From: Pycnopodia helianthoides
Lineage: Eukaryota; Echinodermata; Asteroidea; Forcipulatida; Asteriidae
Direction: 5' to 3'
Assembly (NCBI GenBank): GCA_032158295.1
Contig: CM063243.1
Coordinates: 4,038,948-4,102,947, forward strand
DNA length: 64,000 nt
Of the stretch, positions 27,001-39,000 are shown piece by piece. A model generated the notes under the pieces. That model had not been told where the DNA came from. It did no database searches and worked only from the letters and a program-made list of their open reading frames with translations. A program made the position numbers and the translations under genes. Within the stretch, counting starts at the first letter, position 1. Every line of letters begins with the position of its first letter.

Positions 27001-30000
27001 CCACCAGTAGGTTTGATGAAGATTTCTGTTAAATCCTTACATGTCTGCTGAACTAAAGCACGTGGCCAACATTGGTAAAACTTGTCAAAGACCAGTATCC
27101 ACATTTTCACTCACCCATGAAATAATAAACCTGTGAAAGTTTCAAACTTCTTTGGATCATTTTTCAACCACTTGAAAAAAAAGAGAGCAAAACGATACAA
27201 GTCCTCAACTTTGTATAATCCAGTGAGGTTTGCAGAGACACCATGTACACTAATGTCTCTCTTTAAGTTGTGGTGGTTCTGAAAAGAACCAACGGTTTAA
27301 CAAGTCAGTTCTTTTCAGAACAACAACTCATGTACCGGTTACATGATGTCTCTGCAAACTTCACTAGATTGTATCTCCACCATGCACAGTTTCAAATCCA
27401 AATCATGTCCATGGTGTTACTGCAAACCTTACTAGACTGTATCTCCACCATGCAGTTTCAAATCCTACTCATGTACATGGTGTTACTGCAAACCTTACTA
27501 GATTGTATCTCCACCATGCAAAGTTTCAAATCCTACTCATGTTCATGGTGTTACTGCAAACCTTACTAGATTGTATCTCCACCATGCAAAGTTTCAAATC
27601 CTACTCATGTACATGGTGTTACTGCAAACCTTACTAGATTGTATCTCCACCATGCAAAGTTTCAAATCCTACTCATGTTCATGGTGTTACTGCAAACCTT
27701 ACTAGATTGTATCTCCACCATGCAAAGTTTCAAATCCTACTCATGTACATGGTGTTATATTGCAAACCTTACTAGATTGTATCTCCACCATGCAAAGTTT
27801 CAAATCCTACTCATGTCCATGGTATTACTGCAAACCTCACTAGATTGTATCTCCACCATGCAAAGTTTCAAATCCTACTCATGTACATGGTGTTACTGCA
27901 AACCTTACTAGACTGTATCTCCACCATGCAAAGTTTCAAATCCTACTCATGTACATGGTGTTACTGCAAACCTCACTAGATTGTATCTCCACTATGCAAA
28001 GTTTCAAAATCCTACGCATGTAAATGGTATTACTGCAAACCTCACTAAAACTTTATTTTAAATTTTCCTCACCATGCTGAATCTCTCATCCTTGCAAACC
28101 ATACAATTTGTCACCTTAGTGTCTGGTACCCAACTGTCTCTTTTCGGCGGCGAGGTGGGTAGCCCTTCTTGGATGGGTTGGATGGTTGTGCTGGTAGAGG
28201 GCGCTATACTTCCTATGATAGAGAAAGCATCTGATGCCGAAGATGATGACGGCACTGACGTCCTACCAAACGATGAACTAACCCGTGGAGACTGGCCACG
28301 TGGGGCGAGACCACGAGACACACTCTGAACTGATGGAGTGGGGCTGGGTGCTACACATAGTGAGAGAAAGCATTGAATAATATCAAACATCATAAAAGGT
28401 AAATAGAACAGTTTCTAGATTAAATTCTTAAAATAATTCAGCAAATTGCCCGAGGAGCTACTTAGCTCTCAACATGGATAGAAATTCAATGCAGCGTCGG
28501 GGCAAGCTGAGGCTATACTGTCTTTAACGGAGAGGTATTTATGAATGGGAATAAAAGAGTGGGGACTCACAGTCTTCACTGGCCGTTTAAAACCTTGCAG
28601 GGTCGTGGCCATGCCCAAAAGGGCCATGCCCAAGAGGGCCTGGTCCCTTATAGCCTGCACACAACCCTGCCGGTTTTAAACAGCCGTTTAAGACCTCGCC
28701 GCCACTCTTTTGTTCCCATAGTCACACCTGGGGTCAACCCACCTCTTTCATTAGGTACAGGTATAGATTGTGACGACGGTGGGGATGTTGGAGTGCCCAC
28801 TGTAGATAACATGGACGTTACACTCAACCGACCACGGCTTCTTCTGTGCCCAGACGAGGGCGATGTGACGCTCTGGCTGGATACGGAGCGTATCGTACAA
28901 TCCAGATCTGTCAGGGAAAGACAACAAGCCAAGGTGGTGAGAAAAGCTGGTTCTAATCAAACATCCTCTTAGACCCTCCTTCTGGTCTTGGTAACATTTC
29001 CCAGCAAGTTGATCGACCATTCTGAAACTATTTATGGTGTCTGGTGACACAAATGTGAACTAAGAACTAACTGTGTACAATGTTGGAAAGTGTGTACAAA
29101 ACCAATGGTAGCTTTTGCCAAAAAGTTAGAGTACAAACAAAAGAGAGACAATAGGAGGTCCCTCGACTGCAGATGTTTACACAATTGTGTGTGCCTGGGT
29201 AGATTTACACATTCAAACCGGGACCACCTATAACAAAAGAGGACAATAGGGTCCCCAGTTGGGTGAAGGTCCCCGGTTGGAAAGTGTGTACAAAACCAAT
29301 GGGAGCTGTAGCCAAAAAGTTAATACAACTATGGATTGACAATATGAGGTTTACCTTACTAGGAAACATTTCTTGACCATAAACAGGTGAATATTTATAA
29401 CCATATGAATATACATAAACAAATTAATATTCATTAACAGTTAAAATTCATAGATGAATATTCATAAACAGACAGACAATTCTGAACGGTTTCAAACCTT
29501 GTGGTGGGCTCTGTATAGCGACAACAAGCTGTATAGCTTTCTTGGCGTACTTAGCCACTAGAGCGTCGCATGATGGCAGAGATAATGCACTGCCTATGAG
29601 GCTGGTGGTCTGAAGTTCACGTCTCAAACAGTCTAGGACGGCTGTGGCATGCTCGATCTGCATCAGCAACAAAACAGCAGCAGTTAGACAAAAATGGAAG
29701 TTAAAAAACTTGCCTCAGTGTATATGTAGTGTTTACAAGTACTAACAAGAGTATTCATTTCTACTGTGTAAGTGTTCTATTCTCTCGCTCTGGTGTTAAT
29801 AAGTATTTCCCAAGTTTTACCCAAGTGTTCATGATTGTTACATTGGTGTTCCATGATATTATAGCAGTGTTCATAGCATTACCTTAGTTTTCTTGAGTGT
29901 TACCTTAGTGTGTATTGATGATGCTTAAGTGTTTGTGATTGATACCTAGTGTTTCCTTAGTACTCATGCAAAGTGCCCCAATATTTGTGAATAATATCTT

Positions 30001-33000
30001 AGTCCAAATAAGTATTACCTTTGTGTTCATGAGTGTTACTTCAGTGTTGATGAGTGTTTACCTTATGTTCTTTAGTGTTACCTCAGAATGCATGAGTGTA
30101 TGACCTCAATATTCATGAGTGTTACCTCAGTAATCATTAGTGTTTACCCAGTGTTCATGAATGTTACCTCAGTGTCAATGAGTGTTTACCCAGTGTTCAT
30201 GAATGTTACCTCAGTGTCAATGAGTGTTTACCCAGTGTTCATGAGTGTTACCTCAGTGTCAATGAGTGTTTACCCAGTGTTAATGACTGTTACCTTAGTA
30301 CTCATGCACATTACCTTGGTATTCATGAGTAGTTGTTCCAGTATCAGCATTGGTTTGGAAACAAGATCCTCACATTCAAATCTCTCTGGCTCTGGTAAAC
30401 ACAGCAAAGCCTGCAATGAAAAAAGATGCCATGGTTATACCTCAAAATGAGTTCACCGGGGTTGAAATGCATGAAGCTTGTAAGCACAGAAACAGCTCAG
30501 TGCAGAAATACCTTGCTTAGCAGAAACAGAAACCCTAATCCTAACCCTAACCAAAATCTATAACAGAGCCCAAAGCCGGGTTCGGAGGCTAAGCAGAGGG
30601 TTTGGACAATGCCCCTGGTGAAATGATACAATGAAGGTAAGTACCTTGACTCCCAGACTCAATGCCTGTAGTTCCTCCATCTCCCCCATGGATATCATAT
30701 CCAGGAAATGATCCATCATGAACTGAATCAGGAACACCGTGCTGGCCAGACTAATCCGATCATCCTGACCCTCCTTGGCCAGTAGACTGCGGCAGATTTG
30801 CAGACACATCGGCCGGTCGGGGATGTGCTCTAGGATCTGAGAGAGAGATAACATGCATATTCATACTTGTACATATTCATGATCGAGAGTGGATTTTTCA
30901 TTGGTCCATTCACTATCAGGTGATGTATACACTAGATGCTGATGCACTAGACCGCTCGGCTACAACACTCCACATTTTTAATAATACACAGTTCTTATAT
31001 AGCGCTTTATCGCGTCCGATGGGCGTCTCAAAGCGCTCAGTATTTTTCCTGCAAGGTATAATGTGGAGCTACGTTTTGAAGTATTAGACCTGTTCCTTTA
31101 CATAGCACCAAGTAATGGTTTACAAGGTGCTGTGGCGCAATATGCTGCCAATCAAACCAGGAACACTTGGGCGAACCCCTTCTCTTAGCGATAAGTGTAA
31201 CTGTTTTTTGTTTACGTGCATTACACAACACACGGGACCTACGGCTTTACGTCCCATCCGAAGGACGAAGCAATAATGGTTAAGTGTCTTGCTTAAGGAC
31301 ACAAGTGTCATGACCGGGACTTGAACCCACACTCTGCCGATCAGAAACACCAGAGCTTGAGTCCGGTGTTCTTATCCGCTCGACCACGACACGCCATATT
31401 TTTGCAGCCATGTAATATAGGCAACTATTAAAAATCATCAGGTCAGTGCAAAAATGTTGTATCTTGTATGAAAATGCTGGAAGCATAAATGTTGTATCGC
31501 AGCTATAGTTGTTTCATTTACACATTCGGGCTATTTTAAAGGGAGGGTATACCTTTGGTAATTACTCCAAAAATCTTACTTGGTAAGAAGCACTGCAGCT
31601 GTTGATAATGTATAACATTTTGAGAAACAATTCCCCGAGTGACAATATCACACTATGCGTATTGCACTGTTCTAACTTTACATATTGCGCTATTCTAAGC
31701 TATACGCAAAAAGTACAGCTTCAAAGTCGATGTAAACTAAAAGGTGGTGCATTTTGGACTTTTTTTCCTGTGTACATCTTTACTGCGCGTCAAGTTAGCT
31801 CGAAGATATATCCATTATGACACACGCCTTCGGCCTCGTTGGATATGGGACGCAGAAGCGCTATATTTTTCCGTATTCCACTTGCGCTTGTGTGATAATT
31901 TACATGTATAATGTTTGTACTCACCTGATATGCAATGAGAGTGTTACTGCCATCTCTCAACAAATGCTGCAGGTGTTTCTCATGAATTGCCTGGTAAGAA
32001 AATAAACATAAATTGTCAATCGGCCCAAGCAGTGGCCTGCGTTTACTACACGTATGGCCTCGCATTTTAAAATGTTCCTTACTACTTATTTTAAGAAACT
32101 GCCAATGAATATTCAAGAAACGATGACGTCGGTGTGCTCTGTTCCTCCTCTTGAGAATACCATTTGAGAATCTTCGGGAGAACCTTTTGGGAATTACATA
32201 ATCAGGGCTTTATAATAATAGTTATAACTTATTGATTTATACTGCGCCCGTTCCATGCAACGTACACGAGCGCATAACAATCAAGAAAAAAATTGAATAA
32301 ACAAAAAAGGACAATGCTTAAAAAGCTAAAAATCAGAAAAAAATTCACAAAATGAACACAAATAAAAAGCTAGGAAATTTCAAATCCTGACCTGTTTCAG
32401 TGCGTGGTACACGCCGTGAAGGGCAGCCCATCGCTTGGCCAGATCAAAGTCCCCGGCACTCAGCATCACGTCCAGCACCTCGCCGGGGTTCTCCACACTG
32501 TCTGCTGCCGCCCGCTGCCACTGGGTATAGGGACTCGGTAACGCCGCACAGCTGGGGTCAGTCTCCTCCTCAGTAATCAGGGGTGAGGTTTTCACCTGGG
32601 CATATTCCGTAATCTAGAAATTGAAAAAATATGGTTGATTTTTTATAAAAATATGGTCGATTTTTTATTGGTATCAATAATGCTATGACACCTCGTACAA
32701 AAAGTCTGCCTTGTGTTGGGTGAGAGCAACCAATGTACTGTACCCAAAGCAACCAATGGACCAGACCCATAGCAACCAATGTACTATATCAATAGTAACC
32801 AATGTACTATACCCATAGTAACCAATGAGCTAAACCCAAAGCAACCAATGTGCTACACCCATAGCAATCAATGTGCTATACCCACAGCAACCAATGTACT
32901 ACACCCATAGACACCTATACATACACACCCAAAGCAACCAATGTACTGTACCTACAGCATCCAGTGGACTATACACATAGCAACCAATGAATATTTATAC

Positions 33001-36000
33001 CCATAGAAGCCTATGTGCTTTACCCATGGGATCCAATGTATTATACCCATAGCAACCAATGTATTATACCCATACAAAATGAATAAATAAATAAACTATT
33101 TGGGAAGTTATAGGTACTAACAAAAAACCAAAAGATTTTCAATAGAGAAAACAAAAAAAATGCTTTCAAATATGGACCCCAACACTATGAAATTTAAATT
33201 ATTAAGAAAGTCAACCTTGTTGTATGTCTTCATTTTCTCCAGTTTGTCACAAACAGCTTTTCTTAGGCTGGCTCCTGAAGCCTGATGTGCAACGCAGTGC
33301 TTCAGTAATTGCAGACACACCAAAACTGGCAGACGGGATAACAGACCAAGGGTCACGCGAGAACACAAATCCTTGTCTTGAAGGCAGAGGAGGGACCTCC
33401 AGGATTCCGAAATCAAAATATCCACCCCTTTCGGAGGAAGGTCAGCCTGTGCTGCACAGCAGAGCACAAAGTCCCGAATGATTGGCAGATCAGGCAGCCA
33501 ATCAGAAGTTGAATCTGACTTGGGCAGAGCATCGACAAGCTGCAATGCTTCCGCCCAGTTGGAGTGCGTCACCAGGTGATCCAAGGTGAAAAACATCATC
33601 GCCTGATAGTGGTCGCTGTGTCGGTTGGCAAGGATGCAGGAGCGCGCGTTGCGCAGTGTCATGGCAGCACTGTTTGCCGGCACGCTCTCCGGTAGGTAAC
33701 TACTGGCCTCGCTCTGCACTGCTTCCGCCGTTTCAACAACACTACTCAAGTAAGTCTCCACGTACCTCTGCATTGTCGCGTACCCCATCACGTGCTGCAA
33801 GACTTTGGCCATCTCAACTCTAGAGGAAGATTTGGTAGCCTGGTACTCCCTGTCCTCCCCGAATGCACTCTCATCAAAGACGAGGCTCTTCGGGGTTCCC
33901 ATAGGACTGGTCAGGCTACCGCTGCTCTCGAAAGACTTCTTCAGAGCAAACCTATCCGGTCTCTCATCCACGGCCACGCTGATGAGGCCGGCCAGCGACG
34001 CCACAAGTTTGGACTTGGAGTGAAGGTAGGCCATGGTGGACTCGGTCATGCTGAACGTCGGGTGGGGAAGACTTTTGAGCGGCCCTTCGCTGAGAAGGTT
34101 CTCCGGCTGGGACGAACTTCGCCTGTGCTTGAGGGTCTGGGGCGTGCCGTGTGTAGACGCGGAGTAGTAATCAAACTTGTAACCGTATGAGAAGTCATAC
34201 GGTTCAATTCTGACTGTGAATCGGAAGGAGCGGCCTCTGTTAAGCGGTGGTTTGTCAGCTAAACCTAGGAATAAAAAATTCAGAGTTATTTGTTGACTTT
34301 TCCCCTTCACTAAAACACTTCATTATACCTATTAACATTATACAAATAGTGGATGCATTAAAGGCAGTGGATACTTTTGGTAATTACTCAAGAAATACAT
34401 TACCATAAAACTTACTTGGTAAAGAGCACATGAGAGCTGCTGATAGTATAAAACATTGTGAGAAACCACTCCCTCTGAAGTGATGTGGTTTTTGAGAAAG
34501 ATTTAATTTCTCACTAAAATATTTGAATCTGAAAAAAAGGCTTCAGATATGAAGCCTTTTTCAGCCATCTGAAAGCACACAGTTCTATGCAACAAGAGTG
34601 TTTTTTCACTCATTACTTTCTGGCAACTTTTACTTTCTGGCAACTTTGATGACCGATTGAGCCAAAATTTTCACAGGTCTGTGATGTTATGCACATGTTG
34701 GGATACACCATGTGAGGATACTAGTCTTTGACAACTACCAAAAGTATATCCTACCTTTAAGCATTGTCACACATTACAATCTTGCGGTGAAATCTGGACT
34801 GTTCCATTTCACAAGCCAAGATGGAAAAGCCATATGTCACTGGGTGATTATATTCTGCGACAATGCACAAGCGAAATGCATTCATTATTTGTTTTACAAC
34901 TCACACATAGATCCTTGTCATTTGGAGTTTTTTTCACATTAGGCACTAAATAAGACACGGAAACTCATCTATCCCACACTCTGAATAAAGAAATACATTT
35001 TTGTAATAATTACCAGGGTTCTGCCCAGGATTTCTCTAGTGGTGGAAAAATGTTTCCCTGGAAACCATTGCAAGATGGATCAGTTACACATCAGTGGATC
35101 ATATAAATGTGACCCGCTCTGCAAAAAAGGCCCGTAAGTCGCGCTATCTCTTAGCACGCAAAAGGGCTCGTCAATGTTGAAAAGGTGAAAATTTCTTACT
35201 CGATGTGATTTTTTGTTTATCCCATTTTTGACATCGTTGATGTCCACTCTTTCATAATTTGTAAGATTGAATGTTCATTTTGATCAATAAAGTTGGAAAA
35301 AACCCGTGTTTTGTGTACAATTTGTTCGTGGTTTGTACGATCGGTGACCGTGGAATCAGTGGAAAGTTGCGTCTTTTAAACATCTGACACGACATTATTT
35401 GAAACCCCCCTATTATAAATTTGGTATCATCTGAAAGCGGAGGACGTTGTCTTTCTAAATTTAGACATAGAAAAGGTCAGAGGTCAAGATTAAAAGCAGG
35501 GTCGGTAGATTTATTACACGTAGACATAGAGCGCTTGTTGCTAGGGGCGTGGATCTTTGCTATCACGTGCACACAGTGTAGTGCACTCATTGGTCAATGC
35601 GCGCAATGTCGAGTGCGCGCATGCGCTGTGAACGATATCGGTTGTTTATTCGCTGTCAGGTGACTGTCATGTGACTGTTTATTAGGTGCGTGCCACACGA
35701 AAATTCAGCCAACTCAACCTCGTCCCCAGGGTGTGTCGAGCAGTTGTAAACAATGTGGTTGGAAATAAAGTAAACCATGGGGACGAGGTTGCAGTCAACT
35801 GTGTTCAACCCAACTGACCTGTACTGCTCTGAGCGAAAAGATTTTGAGAATTATTTACCACTTTTAGCCAAATAAATTAACTTTATTAGCCAACTGCTAT
35901 TATATTTTGTATGCGTTCGAAGGATTAGTGTCTGACTGAAGCTTTGAATGATCCCCGTGATGCCAATCTTGTCAGGGAGGAGAGAGACATGGTTGGCTTC

Positions 36001-39000
36001 GTGGAAGATTACTTCGTTTACTTCCGATGTGAAAATGACGATGTGGAATCAGAAACCGATTCGGAATCTGATTCCACATCGCCATCGATGCCAACGGATC
36101 TCTTCTGGCCGACGAACACCGCGGAAAGGCGAGTGTATTCCAGTGCGAATAAAAAGTTCCCCCTCTTTGATTCCTTGTGTTTATTTGTTTGTTCTATTTA
36201 TTTGGGCAAGTTTTTAGCCCAAAGATTATTTCAAAGTAGATTAATCAACTTCAGATTTCAATAAGAAGGCAAACTACCCTGACTGTGCTAGATTTTAATG
36301 GAAATACTCGGGTTTTAAACGAAAGTATTTTTTTTTTACCAAAATGTTACATTTTTACCCCAAATAGTTTCAACCATGAAAATACAAGATGGCTGGAGGG
36401 TTTAATGAATCAGCTTAAGCTGTTGCTTAAAAAAATACCGAAAAGTGGGAAAAAAAATTTTTGCCAAAAAGCTCTTGTTTTCACCCCAAAATATTCTATT
36501 TAAATTCATTTGGTTTTCTAAAAAGTCCAGTTGGCATTAGGATTACTTAAAAAAGTTACTAAAATTAAATTAAACTGCTATAAAATCGTCGTAATAATGA
36601 CTAAGTGTGTTTTTGTCATTTTAAAGATACGAAAAAGATTGCGAAAAAGCACAATATGCAAATTAGTTTTTAAAAAGTGCGATATAGAGCGTTAAATAAA
36701 ATAACAAATATTTTGAACTTAATAAGTCATATTCAACAATTGGTGAAAATTTCAGACGAATAGTATAATGGGAATGTGCTCGTTGCTAGGGTCTTTCTTA
36801 AGAACTTTGTACTAAAATAATTTAAAATACAGTGTAAAGTTTACAAGGCTGTTTCTCCTCAACCTATTTTGACCAAAATGGCAATAATGTTTATGCAAAT
36901 TATGGTATAACTCTGGACTGCAAAATGCTACAGACTTCTAACATACACCAAATTAAAGCTGAGAAACGGCCCTTTCCAACCATGTATCTAACTCAAAAAT
37001 AATTTTTTGCGACTTAAGGGCCTTTTTTGCAGAGCGGGTCACAAATAGACTCAAATCAAAGAAGTGCTCAAAATTAATGGCTTCGGATACCATTTTTACA
37101 GGTAAATACCCAATTTTACATTTCATTGAAAACCTTTGAAAGGAAAATGCAAGTGTAGATTAAAAAATGTGGAAAATGTGTAGTGGTCGGAAACAGAGAA
37201 AAGTCTGCCAGTGGTGGTCGGGGAAACATGAGTGCCGGGCAGATTTTCCGGCACCGACAACTGTTGGCAGAACCCTGAATTACTTGAGTAGCTTGTGTAC
37301 ATACCACCAGACAAGGGTGCCCTTTCCTCCAGCTGAATGTGTCCCGGTGAACAGCGCAGTACGAAACTCTCCAATTTCTCTCCCATGTGTTTGGACATGT
37401 GAGGGGCCACCACATTGAGAAGCCCTCCGTAGATGTGGCCCTGCTCGATGTCTATACCCAGACCCTTCCCGGTGAAGTCCTTACGGAACCAATCCAGTTG
37501 TTTAGGTATCGTAACCTGCGATAAACATTTTGCAAAGACAGAGAGCATGAATTTTGTGTGAGTAAACGAAATGCCGTGTCAATTACACACACACACGTTT
37601 GTGAATCACGTAAATCAAGGACTCTTTGTCCTTCCATTGTTTGGACTTAGCTTTTTTTTAGCCTACCCACACACAAGCAGTCTTCAATTTATGTCAACAT
37701 ATCTTCACCGTTTCACGCACCATGAGTGTCAAAATTTGCGGATATCGACTCTATATAAATGTCCATTATCATCATAAAAAGATCACATTCCAGATAAAAA
37801 TAAATTTGAGGGCATAGAACACTTACCTTGAGTTTCTCTTCGTCTATTATGACATATCTTTCCAGGAATCGCTGCATCGCGACTTCCAGTTGCCCCTCAA
37901 CGTCTTCCAATCTCATTACCTGTCGACAGAAAAAGGGAGGGAAAGGTATGGTTAATAGTAACAACAATAACTAGGTCTTAGATAGATAGAGCACCGATAT
38001 CCACCAACGCAGGCACTCATGATCTTATAATTTACTCAAAGGTGAACTCGAGGTAACTGTTCATGGTTTAGTATTATTGTTTGACTTGTTCAAAATCGCC
38101 CAAATTCTGAAGAAGACGTTCTCCAATAAAATGTGACCACCAAATTTGATGAAGTTTTCACAGATGTGTCTATTGAAACCAGAGGATGGGACTGAATTTA
38201 CTCATCCAAAGAACCAATGATTGATTATCACTTTAAAGGATCCCTTGAGATTTGTTTGCGAACGTCCTTAACCTTTTCAAGACCGTAGTGGCCGAAAACG
38301 GCTGCAAGATCCGACTTACTTCCATACGACCAAAAAGGTCAAAGTTAAAGGTCATGACCTGAATTGACATCTTCCAATGTTTCTACAACGAAACCAAATT
38401 TTTTGTTTTACATAATTTTCTTAAGACACTTTTACAAGAAAAAAATAATTTCCACAAGCTAACATGTATGATTATACAGAAATGAATGGTCTCTGAAGGG
38501 TTAAGTACAAAGCGTCCATACAGAATGTCGATCAAATTACTCTACCTCCAAGATTGGCGATACTTGGCATCCACTCGAGATGGCGAACAACAGGCGGTTT
38601 CAGCTGGCGGTAGATACTTATGCCATGGGTCACTCGTACTTAACGCTTCAAAAAATAGAAAGCACAAACAAAACACACACTTTAACCCTCTCACTCTTTG
38701 GCATCGTTTTCCAGCATTTTGACCAACCAATCAAATGCACACTGGCTGTGTATGGTGGCACAACTGTGCATACATGTATGTGTGTCACCATGTAGATGCA
38801 TTCCCCATGATATATCGCACTGCAGGCTGGCATAGTTTATCTACATGTATCATTCATCAATACCTGGGACAGTTTATCCATTCTGATTGGTCGAGAGGAG
38901 ATCACGCGGCCATGTTTAAGCGTGCGATATAAACACGGCGAGGAGTGTTTCAAACATGGCATGAGGAGATTGAGTCAAACGAAGACACTGTCAGATGATT

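Noticed and set aside
28045..28090. Exon 26 edge as the seed of the 68-bp array
   Set aside because: GCATGGTGAGG resembles the unit only briefly, and the unit occurs independently at 46740, so the dispersed element is a better source.
29740..30310. CRISPR-like array
   Set aside because: The 21-bp units are directly adjacent with no unique spacers, inside an animal intron; it is a minisatellite.
35944..36264. 107-codon frame as a gene
   Set aside because: It lies wholly inside a transposable element, is not recognisable, and its acidic part coincides with an inverted repeat.
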